A stretch of DNA of 44,551 nucleotides from Pedosphaera sp. (GTDB taxonomy: Bacteria; Verrucomicrobiota; Verrucomicrobiia; Limisphaerales; F1-12-MAGs170): the NCBI GenBank assembly GCA_009695275.1, contig SIBF01000010.1, forward strand, positions 1 through 44,551, in the 5' to 3' direction. The notes below the pieces were generated by a model, which saw only the letters and a program-made list of their open reading frames with translations, made no database searches and was not told where the DNA came from. Within the stretch, counting starts at the first letter, position 1. The number at the start of each line of letters is the position of its first letter. Shown here piece after piece: positions 17,469 through 26,669 of the stretch. The position numbers and the translations under genes were made by a program.

Positions 17469-19957
17469 TGCTTGGAATCCTGGGCATTGCACCAGTTCAT
17501 GCGGCCGGCGAAATCCTTTTGTATGTCGGGCATCCACTTGGAGACGCTCTTCGCGCCTGGGCCGTCATACCAATGCTTCCTGGCTGGGTCTCGCTGCACA
17601 TATTGCCCGCCCCAGCTTTCTTGGTCTGGCTTCTCCGGGTCATTTATCCCGCGCACGGCGCTGTAGAGATACAGAAACGACGGCGTGTCGCCTTCCTTCA
17701 TGCCGGGGCTCTTTGGATCGAAACCGCTTGGCGGATAGATCGCGCCGAGCGGTCCGTGGCCTTGGCGAATGTTGGCGTTGAGCCATTCCAGGTTTCCAAT
17801 GGGAGACTTCTGGGCGAACATCCCACCGTAGGTCTTCTGCGAGGCGATGACGAACAGGTTGGGAAAGGTGTCGAGCATCCAGATGCCCGAGCCATCCTGC
17901 GCCGGCTTGTTTCCCATACCGATGAGGAAGATCCGTAGCTTGCCAAGGAAGCGCTCCAGTTCGGCAGGCGTCCGGGTCTGTTGCACCTTCCAAATCGCCT
18001 GCGCCACGTCCGCGGGACCGCCCCAGACGCAAACCCAGACCGGACGGGGATCAGGACGGTCCACGACTTTGATGATGGCATCGGATGCTTCGGAGTCACG
18101 ACCTTCGCCGATGACGTCGTCGGCTGTCTTGCCCCAGGTATTATCGCGGCCCTGAAATGTGACCGCGCGCAGTTGGTCCGCCGTCGGATACCGGGCGTCG
18201 TGCGTCCTCAGATTCTCGTCCACCTGGTCATAGAGATCGAGGATGTCGAGGATGTGTTGCTTCCTGGCGATGTTGGCGAAAGTGCCGGACGAAGCCACGA
18301 GGCCCTCGACATCGAACTCATTCGCATAAACCAGGAAGCGAACCATCGACTGGACATCGTCGGGGTCGCTGCGTTTCTCTGCCGGTCCATGGCCCGCGCC
18401 GCCGGGAATGACGTCGAGCGGTGGGAAGTCCGACAAGACGATCACACGCGGCTTGATGGCGGCCGAAGACTTCTGCGGTTGGACTCCTTGGGTCGGGCCG
18501 GTTGGTTCCAGAATGATCCGACGATAACCGGTGAGGTTGTGGGTGCCGTCATCCGTGACTTCGCAGATGACGTGAATGCTGGTCCCCGCTGCTCCGGGGG
18601 GAACCTGAATCGTGACGCGACCGGAATCGGCACCTGAGATAACGACCTCGTCCTTGCAGGCGCCGGCTTCGGGCAGGACCCACCACTTGAAGGTCAACTT
18701 GTCGCCGTCCGGATCATGCGACTTCGAGGCGTCGAGCGTGATTGATGTCCCGGCCCGGGGCTTTTGCGTCATAATCTCCAGCCCGGCATCGTCGCCAATG
18801 ATGACCACCGGATTGCGGTTGCCCTTGCCGTCCTTCGCCCAGTCCATGCGGGCGGCGAAGTTGTTGAACGTGGCCGGGTAGAAATACCGTTGATACTTCG
18901 AGGACGTCTCGCCCGCCGAACCGCCGTGGTTCTGATACGCCTTGGTGGCGCCGTCCTTGCATTCGCCAAGCTCGAAGTAGCCGCCCCAGCCGACCTGGTT
19001 GGGAACGTTTGGATTGTTGAGGCCGTTGGGAATGATGTGCAGGAACGCGGGAGTGTCGCCCTCCACGCCGTATTTGTATTTGGGATACCGCCCGCCGAGA
19101 TTGCCGTGCTGCTGGACGTGGGCGGCATACGCGTCCCAGTTGCTCCGCCCGGTCCCGTTCTGATGCTTCCAGGCGCTCTCGTCCCAGATGAAGAACAAGT
19201 CCTTCTCGAACTCGCGCCGCATCCAGAGGTGGGAACTCTCGGGCCAGTCGATCACATTGCCGCGCTTCTGAGCCCCGTCCTGATCGGTGATTGTGTAGAC
19301 GCGGAGCTTGCGCAGAAACGACTTCAACTGTTCCGGGCCGCGCGTTTGTTGCACCTGCCAGATGGCCTGGGCGAGCGTGTTGCCGCCGCCCCAGACTGTG
19401 ACCCAGATCGGACGGTCGTCCGGTTCATCGGCCAGCTTGATGAGCAGGTCGCTGCCGGCAGTCTGGTTCTCCTTGCCGACAAAGATCATGCCCCGCTTCT
19501 GACTGCCGACCACTGTCACGGATCGCAGATAATCGGGACTCGGCCAGTAGCCGATCACCTGACGGGATTCGTCCGCCAGGTGATCCTTCTGCTCCGAGCG
19601 CTTGCGGAGGTTGGGGAGGTCCTTCTCGTAGAGATCGATCGTCTCTTGAATCAGTTTGATCCACTCGGGCTTGTTGCCGCTGTTGCTCCAGCCGGTGGTG
19701 GCGACGAGCGCCTCAATCTCGAACAGGTCGGCGTGAACGAACAGCCGGATGATGGACTCCATGTCGTCCGGTTCAATGTTGTCGGGCGAGATGTCCGTGA
19801 GCACCACCATGCGTGGCTTGAGCGGCGCGGCTGCCTCAAGGGTGAGTGAAGGGGCCAGCAAACCGGCGGCAACCATGACAAGACTCAACAGGTGGACGGC
19901 GCGCGTGGGATGGGTCTTTGTCCTGCGGGCCAAAGTGGTTGGTTGAAGGTCGTCCAT
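17465..19957 (-). CDS. Secreted tandem double-DUF1593 (Sde182/nucleoside hydrolase-like) protein
   Basis: An 830-residue exported protein with two DUF1593 domains. After a hydrophobic segment near 21-43, domain 1 (about 48-372) has LTDISPDNIEPDD at 53-65, WVTVWGGGNTLAQAIW at 185-200, VEGDTPAF and AARMDW. A beta-sandwich module with DASKSHDPDGDKL follows (about 398-486). Domain 2 (about 502-823) repeats the plan: LSD at 508-510, SDPDD at 530-534, [20 protein letters not shown] and GRMNW, but it ends without the beta-sandwich. Domain 2 has a 20-residue insertion between its first Asp and the DPDD. In nucleoside hydrolases the N-terminal Asp cluster binds calcium and ribose, so a glycosidase role is plausible. 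Related proteins were named as cellulose-binding. Activity is unproven. Confidence 0.82.
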   Translation of the reverse strand: MDDLQPTTLARRTKTHPTRAVHLLSLVMVAAGLLAPSLTLEAAAPLKPRMVVLTDISPDNIEPDDMESIIRLFVHADLFEIEALVATTGWSNSGNKPEWIKLIQETIDLYEKDLPNLRKRSEQKDHLADESRQVIGYWPSPDYLRSVTVVGSQKRGMIFVGKENQTAGSDLLIKLADEPDDRPIWVTVWGGGNTLAQAIWQVQQTRGPEQLKSFLRKLRVYTITDQDGAQKRGNVIDWPESSHLWMRREFEKDLFFIWDESAWKHQNGTGRSNWDAYAAHVQQHGNLGGRYPKYKYGVEGDTPAFLHIIPNGLNNPNVPNQVGWGGYFELGECKDGATKAYQNHGGSAGETSSKYQRYFYPATFNNFAARMDWAKDGKGNRNPVVIIGDDAGLEIMTQKPRAGTSITLDASKSHDPDGDKLTFKWWVLPEAGACKDEVVISGADSGRVTIQVPPGAAGTSIHVICEVTDDGTHNLTGYRRIILEPTGPTQGVQPQKSSAAIKPRVIVLSDFPPLDVIPGGAGHGPAEKRSDPDDVQSMVRFLVYANEFDVEGLVASSGTFANIARKQHILDILDLYDQVDENLRTHDARYPTADQLRAVTFQGRDNTWGKTADDVIGEGRDSEASDAIIKVVDRPDPRPVWVCVWGGPADVAQAIWKVQQTRTPAELERFLGKLRIFLIGMGNKPAQDGSGIWMLDTFPNLFVIASQKTYGGMFAQKSPIGNLEWLNANIRQGHGPLGAIYPPSGFDPKSPGMKEGDTPSFLYLYSAVRGINDPEKPDQESWGGQYVQRDPARKHWYDGPGAKSVSKWMPDIQKDFAGRMNWCNAQDSKQ

Positions 19958-19983
19958 GTTCCGATCGAGTCGACGCGTTGTCG

Positions 19984-21372
19984 CTACTTGATGTTGCAGA
20001 TGATGCGTTGATAGCCGACCAGCGGGGGCGCGCCGTTGTCGGTGACTTCAAGGATGATGTGAACCTGCTTCCCGGGTTCATTCGGCGCGACGAAGCTGGC
20101 TTCGCCCAGAGAATCAGCGTTGGCGATGGACACGGTCGCCTTGGTGGAATCGGCGTCGGCGTATTGCCACCATTTGTATGTGAGCCTGTGACCGTCGGAA
20201 TCGGTGGCCGTGGCGGCGAGCTTCACGGTTTCTCCCGGCTTCACCTCACGCACGAGCGCTCCCTTCACCTTGGCGACGGGCGGATGGTTCGCGTCCTTGA
20301 ATTCCTTCACACACCAGTCCATGCGCGCGGCAAAGTCGTTCTGCGCCGCGGGAACCCAGCGCCAATACATCTTGTTCCGGTCGCCGTCGTCGGTGAGCGT
20401 TTTGTCGGTGATATGATTTGGAAACGCCGGATCATCGAAAGCCGAACGACCGCCCCAGCCGCCGAGCGTGTAGTCAAGGTGCGCTGCAAGTCCGTTGTTG
20501 ATCAGGTGCAAAAATGACGGGGTGTCGCCCTCGCTGATGTAAGCCTGCGGCGTCAGCGCCCCGAGGGGTCCATGACCGGTGTTGACGTTCTCGTTCACCC
20601 ACGCGGGTTTCATCAACTCCTGAATCTCCGGCGGGTTGAGGCATTCCTTCTTGTGGGGATTGCCGCTGATGCTTCCGTAATCCCAAACTTTCTCCCAGCG
20701 ATAGGCTTCGTTGATGTGCGCTTGCGGGATGTTGGTGTGAATCCAGCCGCCGCCGCCGTCCTGATACCAGATGCAGTAGATGCGGATGCGCGACGCGGCG
20801 TATTCGAACTTCTCCTTCGGATACGCCGTCTTCAACTTCCACAGCGCGGACGCCGTGGTGTTCGCGCCGCCCCATGAGAGCACGTGAACGGGACGCGGGT
20901 CGCTGTCCAGCAGCGTGTCGATGATCAACTGCGCGCCGGCCGTGTCCTTGGTCTCCATGTTCGGCGGAGCGACCCATAGGTCCTTGATGTTCTCGTTGCC
21001 AACGCGACAGACGCCACGCAAATAATCGGCGCTGGGGTAATCCGGCTTGTGTTTGCGCAGATTCGGCAGCACCTGTTCATACGCGTCCAACTGCTTCTCC
21101 AGCCACGGTTCCTTGCTGTGACCGTTCCTTTGAAACCTGGAATTGACCTCCACGATGCCCGCCACGTCGTAATCAGAGGTGTAAAGCAGGAAGCGAATCA
21201 TGCTGCTGTGATCGTCGATCTCCCCGTCGGTGGTGGCGATGACCCGGGGCCGCGGCGACGGTGCGCCCTGAGCCGGTGCGGCCGACGCGGTCGCCGACAA
21301 TGCCAGAGACAACAGGAGCAAGGATGCGCGCTCCAGGGTTTTCAGACAGGCTCTCGAGATGTGGTTCTTCAT
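19984..21372 (-). CDS. Secreted DUF1593 protein with C-terminal beta-sandwich
   Basis: A 462-residue exported protein. Signal peptide: ASLLLLSLALSATASAAPA. The DUF1593 domain starts with RVIATTDGEIDDHSSMIRFL at 43-62. Its acidic motif (D-G-E-I-D-D) is shorter than the EPDD form in the neighbouring copies, so this may be a separate subgroup with a different substrate. Later motifs are [62 protein letters not shown], then a beta-sandwich with TATDSDGHRLTYKWW. It lies 26 bases before the tandem protein in the same operon. The role is unknown; a periplasmic or extracellular glycoside hydrolase is the best guess. Confidence 0.82.
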   Translation of the reverse strand: MKNHISRACLKTLERASLLLLSLALSATASAAPAQGAPSPRPRVIATTDGEIDDHSSMIRFLLYTSDYDVAGIVEVNSRFQRNGHSKEPWLEKQLDAYEQVLPNLRKHKPDYPSADYLRGVCRVGNENIKDLWVAPPNMETKDTAGAQLIIDTLLDSDPRPVHVLSWGGANTTASALWKLKTAYPKEKFEYAASRIRIYCIWYQDGGGGWIHTNIPQAHINEAYRWEKVWDYGSISGNPHKKECLNPPEIQELMKPAWVNENVNTGHGPLGALTPQAYISEGDTPSFLHLINNGLAAHLDYTLGGWGGRSAFDDPAFPNHITDKTLTDDGDRNKMYWRWVPAAQNDFAARMDWCVKEFKDANHPPVAKVKGALVREVKPGETVKLAATATDSDGHRLTYKWWQYADADSTKATVSIANADSLGEASFVAPNEPGKQVHIILEVTDNGAPPLVGYQRIICNIK

Positions 21373-21471
21373 GTTCAGTTCTTTCTGTTGGGGTCGGTTA
21401 ATCGCTGGCAGTCAACGAAAGCAAACAGAGGAAACCGGGGATTCCTCTCCGCTATCTCCGTTAGCTCCTGT

Positions 21472-22896
21472 TCAATCATTGTGGTTATGCACTTCCCAGC
21501 CCAGATAGTTGCCGAACGCCTCGGCCAGGATCGCAGCGGAGTGCGATTGCGTCATGACGACGTGATGTTCAAAACCCTTCTCGCAGACGTGGCGCAGGAC
21601 TTTTTGCAGATTGGGCACTTTCGCCACGGCGCGGTTGCCGAAAGTCTTGAGTTCATCGTTGGTGAGTTGGCCTTCGCCGACGTAGCAACGAATCTTGCCC
21701 TCGGCATCGGCGGTGGTGATGCGGCCGTAGGTCAGCGGTCCGGCGGGCGTGCGACCATCCAGCGCACCATAGGTATTCTCCACTCCGAGGATGCTGCCGA
21801 GGATCGGCGCGTTGGCAATCTTGATGTCGGGCAGGAAACTCTTCGCCCAGTTGCCGCAGTGGAAGAGGACGCACTTCTCGTCGTCGTCCGCGTAATTGTT
21901 GTTCCAGTCCACGAGCGCGGCGGGCGTGCCGCCGGCGAGCTGCATCGCATACATCGTGAGCACGCCAGTGACGTCCACTTCGCACGCACTGGGCATGAAC
22001 TTCTCGCTCATCATGCTCATGAGCGTGCAGACGTTGCAGCCGAAGTTCGCCTGCACGGAGGTCCAGCATTGGATGGCGGTGGCGTCGAGGTGATTGGCGT
22101 TCATCCAATCGGTGAGCACCACGCCCATTTTGGCCATCTGCACGAGCTTGTCTCGAGGCACGCCCGGCGCGGGGGCGTAGCCGGTGATTTCAGCGAGCTT
22201 GGATACGACGGATAGGTCGGATGGGGCCAGTTTGTTGGCAGCGCCGATGATCTCCGAAAGGTCCACCGTGGTGACGCTGATGCCGTGGCGCTCGAGGATC
22301 TTCTCCGAATAGCGCACCGTGTTGAACGCACCCGGCCGGGCCCCGACCGCGCCGAGGCGGACACCGCGCAGGCCGTTCACCACGCGGCAGACGCCGAGGA
22401 ACTTCTCCAAGTCCCGCCGGAAGCTGTCCGAAGTCGGATGCGAAACGTGCTTGCTGGTGAGCGAAAACTTGATGCCGGCCTGCACGAGATTGTTGCAGAC
22501 GGAGATCTTGCCGCAGAACGCATCGCGGCGGCGGGCCGGCGAGAGCTGATCCAGATCGTCGGGGTAACCCTGGATGAGCACCGGCACCTTGAGGCCTGCC
22601 AGCTTGAGCGTGTCGGCCACGCCCTTTTCGTCGCCGAAGTTCGGCAGGCAAACGAGCACGCCGTCAATTTCATCCGCGTGCTTCTTAAACAACTCCGCGC
22701 ACTTACGCGCATCGGTGTGGGTCTCAACGCCGCCGAGCTTGGAATCGTTCTCGCCAAGCTGGATGGCCTTGATGCCGAGTTGGCCAAAGAGCTTGGCGAT
22801 GTCCGCCCGCGCCTCGGTGACGAGCAGGTCGGGGAAAAAGTCGCGGTTGCCGTAAATGACACCGAGAGTCGGTGACTCGATGGTCGAATTGCTCAT
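21472..22896 (-). CDS. L-fucose/L-arabinose isomerase-superfamily protein
   Basis: A 474-residue cytoplasmic protein with the three-domain layout of the FucI/AraA superfamily. Visible elements are the N-terminal GVIYGNRDFF and GIKAIQLGEND strands, DGVLVCLPNFGDEKG, VLIQGYPDDLDQ, then FCGKISVCNNLVQAG, a middle domain starting RLGAVGARPGAFNTVR, and a C-terminal half with SCEVDVTG-like ACEVDVTGVLTMYAMQLAGG and LFHCGNWAKSF. Glu and His residues in the latter two could hold manganese, as in the family. It would interconvert an aldose and a ketose. Placed between two secreted DUF1593 genes and upstream of kinase and transketolase, it is the probable first intracellular step. The sugar is not known. 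Family members range from L-fucose and L-arabinose to unusual sugars. Confidence 0.8.
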   Translation of the reverse strand: MSNSTIESPTLGVIYGNRDFFPDLLVTEARADIAKLFGQLGIKAIQLGENDSKLGGVETHTDARKCAELFKKHADEIDGVLVCLPNFGDEKGVADTLKLAGLKVPVLIQGYPDDLDQLSPARRRDAFCGKISVCNNLVQAGIKFSLTSKHVSHPTSDSFRRDLEKFLGVCRVVNGLRGVRLGAVGARPGAFNTVRYSEKILERHGISVTTVDLSEIIGAANKLAPSDLSVVSKLAEITGYAPAPGVPRDKLVQMAKMGVVLTDWMNANHLDATAIQCWTSVQANFGCNVCTLMSMMSEKFMPSACEVDVTGVLTMYAMQLAGGTPAALVDWNNNYADDDEKCVLFHCGNWAKSFLPDIKIANAPILGSILGVENTYGALDGRTPAGPLTYGRITTADAEGKIRCYVGEGQLTNDELKTFGNRAVAKVPNLQKVLRHVCEKGFEHHVVMTQSHSAAILAEAFGNYLGWEVHNHND

Positions 22897-22997
22897 GTTT
22901 CGATGAAACTAACAGGTTTGGAAAGAGGCTGCTTCCGGGTTTGAGGTTGTCATGTTCCTGAATTCCAACGTACCGGTGGAATGCATGGCAACCGGGC

Positions 22998-24425
22998 TCA
23001 TCGCTTCACCTCCACGAATACCCGCTGATAGCGAGTGAGTCGGGGTGTGCCGTGATCGGTGACGGCAAGAATGAAGTGCATGGTGCCGTTACCGGGGGGC
23101 ATGACGCCGCGCGTGGGGACGGTGAACGAGGCCTGCGTTTGGTCGAAGTTCTGGATGGCCACCGGCTGGCCGCTCCGCGCATCGTGAACCGGGAAGGTGC
23201 CGGCCTCATGGTAATAGAACCACTGATACGAGAGCGCGTCGCCGTCCGGATCGGTTGAGCCGGCGGCGTTGAGATTGACGCGTTCGCCGGGCTTCGCGGT
23301 GAATCGGTTCGCGTGAGCAAGCTTCGGCACGGGCGGGTGGTTGGCCTGGTTGTAGGGCTTGATCGTCCAGTCCATCCGCGCTGCGAAGTCGTTTTGATAG
23401 GCGGAGCGCCAGCGCCAGATGGTGGCGTGATTGTCGTCGTGCCAGCGGCCGTCGATGCCCAGCACTTCATCGTCGGCATCGCTCCAGAACGGTCGCGTCT
23501 CGGGCTGGAAATGCCACTTCTGCAGGCGCGGGGTGTAAAACTCATAGCGACCACCCCAGCCGCCCCAGTCCGGGTGTTCGGGATCGCCCAGGCCGTTGTT
23601 GATCAGGTTGAGGAACGACGGCGTGTCGCCTTCCATCAGGTATTCCCAGTGCGGGTATTCAGCACCGAGCGGTCCCTTGCGGCGGATGTTCCGGTCGAGC
23701 CACTCGTTGGTAACCAGCTCGAAATCGGCGCCGTCGCAGCGCGCGTGAAAAATGTCGCCGCTGATGCCGCTCCACGTCGCGTGGTGATAAGCGCCGCCGC
23801 TATGATAGCCGGGGCTGGTGATGTAAAACAGGTTGGTGAAGTTCTGCCGCAGCCAGGGCCCGCTGTCGTCCTGGTCGGAAATGGTATAGACGCGGAGCTT
23901 GGCGACGAACTGCTCGAGTTGCGCGGTCGTGCGCGTGGCGCGGACTTTCCAGAGCGCCTGCGCCAGCACGTTCGGTCCGCCCCAGACCGGCACCCACATC
24001 GGACGCGGATCGGCCTTGTCCACGGCTTGAATGAGCAGTTCCGAGCCGGTGGAGTCGTGGCCTTCACCGACGGCGTTCATGCCGTAGAGCGGTGGGCCTT
24101 CCTTGAGCACGGACAGCAGATGAGCGGTCGTCGGATAGCCCGGCTCATGCAGGAGCAGGTTTTCGCGGACCTTGCCATAAGCTTCAACGATCTGGCGAAT
24201 GCGCTGCGGAGCGGTCCTGTTCTGCTGATGAACGGACGTGGTAGCGATGAGTCCCTCGACGTCCCAATGATTGCAATAGGTGAGGAAGCGCACCATCGAC
24301 ATGGCATCGTCGGGTTCGTTTTCGATGTCGGTGAGGACGAGGACGCGGGGTTTTTCCGCAGCGTTCGCGACCAAGGGGAGACAGCACGCGGCGAGCGTGA
24401 GGAGCAGCAGGCGAAGTGGATTCAT
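22998..24425 (-). CDS. Secreted DUF1593 protein with C-terminal beta-sandwich
   Basis: A 475-residue exported protein, probably the first gene of the - strand operon. The signal peptide is [20 protein letters not shown] followed by NAA. The DUF1593 domain opens with [20 protein letters not shown] (28-47), the best-conserved form of the acidic motif here. It continues with [61 protein letters not shown] and FAARMDW. The beta-sandwich after about 360 has [16 protein letters not shown] and ends with the conserved RYQRVFVEV. It lies 101 bases upstream of the isomerase gene. Likely a secreted hydrolase or sugar-binding protein; no activity can be assigned. Confidence 0.82.
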   Translation of the reverse strand: MNPLRLLLLTLAACCLPLVANAAEKPRVLVLTDIENEPDDAMSMVRFLTYCNHWDVEGLIATTSVHQQNRTAPQRIRQIVEAYGKVRENLLLHEPGYPTTAHLLSVLKEGPPLYGMNAVGEGHDSTGSELLIQAVDKADPRPMWVPVWGGPNVLAQALWKVRATRTTAQLEQFVAKLRVYTISDQDDSGPWLRQNFTNLFYITSPGYHSGGAYHHATWSGISGDIFHARCDGADFELVTNEWLDRNIRRKGPLGAEYPHWEYLMEGDTPSFLNLINNGLGDPEHPDWGGWGGRYEFYTPRLQKWHFQPETRPFWSDADDEVLGIDGRWHDDNHATIWRWRSAYQNDFAARMDWTIKPYNQANHPPVPKLAHANRFTAKPGERVNLNAAGSTDPDGDALSYQWFYYHEAGTFPVHDARSGQPVAIQNFDQTQASFTVPTRGVMPPGNGTMHFILAVTDHGTPRLTRYQRVFVEVKR

Positions 24426-24447
24426 GGTGTCGGTGTTGAGGTGAATG

Positions 24448-24477
24448 GGATCTCAACGTGTTATGGTGACGAGATCC
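24448..24477. promoter_or_regulatory. Inverted repeat upstream of the - strand operon
   Basis: GGATCTC and GAGATCC form a perfect 7-bp inverted repeat around 16 bases. It lies 23-52 bases upstream of the first DUF1593 start codon, within the 154-base gap before the pseudopilin gene. It could be an operator or an early-transcript hairpin. The large spacer suggests two half-sites contacted by a dimer, or chance. Confidence 0.3.
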
Positions 24478-24579
24478 GCGGGTAGCGTGACAAGGCCGGT
24501 GTGCATTTGTCGGTCAAACGAAGAATGGAATGGGTGATCGCCGCCTTGCGGAACCAGGTCACAGCGCCTTCCTCGCTAA

Positions 24580-25440
24580 CTACTTGCGCGACGCGATGTG
24601 CTCGATGAACCACTCCCAATCGGCTCTATGAGCGGGGGGGATTCCACTCATGTCGTTTGGGATCGCCTCGCCGCCCTTGCGCTTAAACCCGGAGACATTG
24701 CTGCGCCATTTCTTAATAGCGGAATGACCGTCGGCGAAAGTGAGGCCGGCGGCGTTTCCATGCCGGCCCGAGGGAGCGTCCAGCCAACGGGTGTTGTTTG
24801 CGAACGATTTGAGGTTGTCGAACGGGAAAAAATGCGAGTCATTGATGCTATTTTCGTGCTCGTCGATCAGGATGTAAACGTCGCTGGCGCCCGGAGACGA
24901 AAAGTCGGAAAGTTTCCTGGCGACCTTAAACGTCTGGCTGTTGTTTTGGACCCAGGACGTCGAGGTGTCGCCCATGAAGGCGTTCATGGTGTAACTGCGG
25001 CTGCGTGGGAGGAGCTTGCCGGAAACGCGCAACACCGCGCTGTCCGCCGGGCACCGGAAAACGGTCGGCGTGCTAAGATATTTGTAGGTCGGGCTGTTGG
25101 TGAGTTGGCGTATGTCCGCCGAATCGGAGGCTCCGAACATGCCACCTTCTATCCAAGCGGGCGCCTTGGGACTGGAAAATGGGCCGAGGCAAATGTCGTC
25201 GTAGTCATTGGCGTAGAGGACGTAGGCCAGGCCGAGTTGTTTGGAGTTGTTCATGCAGGCGATCCCGCCCGCCTTGAGCTTGGCCTTGCTCAACGCGGGC
25301 AGGAGCATGCCGGCGAGAATCGCGATGATGGCGATGACGACGAGGAGTTCGATCAAGGTGAAAGCCTTCTCGATTGGGTGAGCGCTGCAACGAGCGGCCG
25401 CGCGTGATGGGACGTCACGAGTGATATCGGATTTCTTCAT
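24580..25440 (-). CDS. H-X9-DG-type pseudopilin (prepilin-type N-terminal cleavage/methylation protein)
   Basis: A 286-residue protein with a type IV pilin-like N-terminus: [20 protein letters not shown], cleavage expected after Ala26, the Glu at +5 (Glu31) present, and the single hydrophobic helix at 27-46. The C-terminal H-X9-DG motif is complete: His227 and Asp237-Gly238. These proteins are very numerous in Verrucomicrobia and Planctomycetes and are assumed to use a type II secretion-like machinery; their role is not settled. ATG 25440 is chosen as it gives a standard basic leader; the frame stays open to 25494. It precedes the DUF1593 operon on the same strand with a 154-base gap and could share its transcript. 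Confidence 0.85.
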   Translation of the reverse strand: MKKSDITRDVPSRAAARCSAHPIEKAFTLIELLVVIAIIAILAGMLLPALSKAKLKAGGIACMNNSKQLGLAYVLYANDYDDICLGPFSSPKAPAWIEGGMFGASDSADIRQLTNSPTYKYLSTPTVFRCPADSAVLRVSGKLLPRSRSYTMNAFMGDTSTSWVQNNSQTFKVARKLSDFSSPGASDVYILIDEHENSINDSHFFPFDNLKSFANNTRWLDAPSGRHGNAAGLTFADGHSAIKKWRSNVSGFKRKGGEAIPNDMSGIPPAHRADWEWFIEHIASRK

Positions 25441-25512
25441 AAACGGTTTTCCATTGCTGGTTTCATGTGTTCCAGGCTCCGCGTTCTTCTCCACACAGGC
25501 CGCAGAATGTGG

Positions 25513-25527
25513 CGCCTCTTTGAGGCG
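25513..25527. promoter_or_regulatory. Short hairpin in the divergent AraC/pseudopilin promoter region
   Basis: CGCCTC and GAGGCG pair perfectly around TTT. The site lies between the pseudopilin start (25440) and the AraC-type start (25570), a 129-base gap that must hold both promoters. An operator is more likely than a terminator because no U-tract follows on either strand. Confidence 0.3.
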
Positions 25528-25569
25528 TTCTGACGAACCCTGGATTCACGCCGTAGCACTGGGTTAAAC

Positions 25570-26496
25570 GTGGACGATCCTGCCATGAAGTTGACAGAAG
25601 CTTCCTCCTTGTTTCATGGCAGGAAAATCCTGTATCCTAAGCCTGTGCATCGCTTTGATCACAACCGTCCCGACTTCAAGCCATACGGTTTTGCCTGCGA
25701 GCTGTGGAAGGCGGCACCCATGCGGCGACCTGATCGGCACAATGAGATCGAACTGAATCTTCTGAAAAACGGCTCGCTCACCTACCTGCTCGGCGGCGAG
25801 CGCGTGACCATTCGGCAGGGGAGCCTGGGTGCCTTCTGGGCGGCGATCCCGCATCAGATCATCGGTTCCTCCGGGAATCCGGAATACTATGTGGTTACGC
25901 TGCCGCTCGCGTGGTTTCTGCAATGCCAGTTGCCGGCGAATCTCGTGGATCGTCTGTTGCACGGGCAGTTTTTGCGGGACCCGGCGCGGGAACGATTCGA
26001 GTTGGACATTCAGCTTTTTCAGACCTGGACCCGGGATCTTGATAAGGAACAAAGCGAACCCGGTTCAGCTATCCGGCTCGAACTTCACGCCCGCCTGCAG
26101 CGACTGGCGGACAACTTGCCGTCGAAGAAACAAACCGGCCAAGATCGGTTTTCGAGCGCGTTACTCGGCAAAGGGGGCTTGAGGAAGGCGGAGCAACTAG
26201 CCGCCTACATCGCGCAACATTATCAGGAAACCATTCCAATTGGCGACATCGCCCGCAAAGTGGGACTCCATCCGAACTACGCGATGAACCTCTTCAAAAG
26301 GACTTTCAACCTCACTCTTAATGAATATATCACGCAGCATCGGATGTCCCACGCGCAAAGACTCCTAGCCACCACCGATGACAAGATCGTGGAGATCGCG
26401 CTCGAAGCAGGTTATCAAACATTAAGCCGATTCTATGAGGCATTCAAGAAGTCCTGCGGCTGTTCACCGAGTCGCTATCGCCGGGACCACCGGTAG
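25570..26496 (+). CDS. AraC-family transcriptional regulator
   Basis: A 308-residue regulator. The N-terminal part (about 25-130) is a cupin-like sensing domain with RRPDRHNEIELNLL and RQGSLGAFWAAIPHQI, as in MelR- and AraC-type sugar sensors. The C-terminal 100 residues hold two helix-turn-helix units: ETIPIGDIARKVGLHPNYA and DDKIVEIALEAGYQTLSRFY, followed by the usual KKSCGCSPSRYR end. GTG 25570 or ATG 25585 may be the start; neither has a strong ribosome site. It is divergent from the pseudopilin and the sugar operon, the classical arrangement for a local activator, so it probably senses the sugar of that operon. This is inferred from position. Confidence 0.88.
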   Translation: MDDPAMKLTEASSLFHGRKILYPKPVHRFDHNRPDFKPYGFACELWKAAPMRRPDRHNEIELNLLKNGSLTYLLGGERVTIRQGSLGAFWAAIPHQIIGSSGNPEYYVVTLPLAWFLQCQLPANLVDRLLHGQFLRDPARERFELDIQLFQTWTRDLDKEQSEPGSAIRLELHARLQRLADNLPSKKQTGQDRFSSALLGKGGLRKAEQLAAYIAQHYQETIPIGDIARKVGLHPNYAMNLFKRTFNLTLNEYITQHRMSHAQRLLATTDDKIVEIALEAGYQTLSRFYEAFKKSCGCSPSRYRRDHR

Positions 26497-26505
26497 TCGT
26501 TGAAT

Positions 26506-26539
26506 CAGAGATTCCACTGACCCAGAGATTCCACTGACC
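26506..26539. repeat. 17-bp direct tandem repeat (two copies)
   Basis: The unit CAGAGATTCCACTGACC occurs twice without a gap, nine bases after the AraC-family stop codon. It has no coding role. It may be a remnant of replication slippage or of a mobile-element junction; the region that follows contains tRNA-derived sequence. Confidence 0.75.
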
Positions 26540-26669
26540 CCGCGCGAACCTCGGAGAACATTCCCAGACACCAGCCCGTGGAGCAGAATGGTGGACTATT
26601 TTTCAGTGTGAGTGACAATTCACTTTTGAACTCACAAAAGTGCTCTCGACGGGTGGTTCGGAGGAGAAA

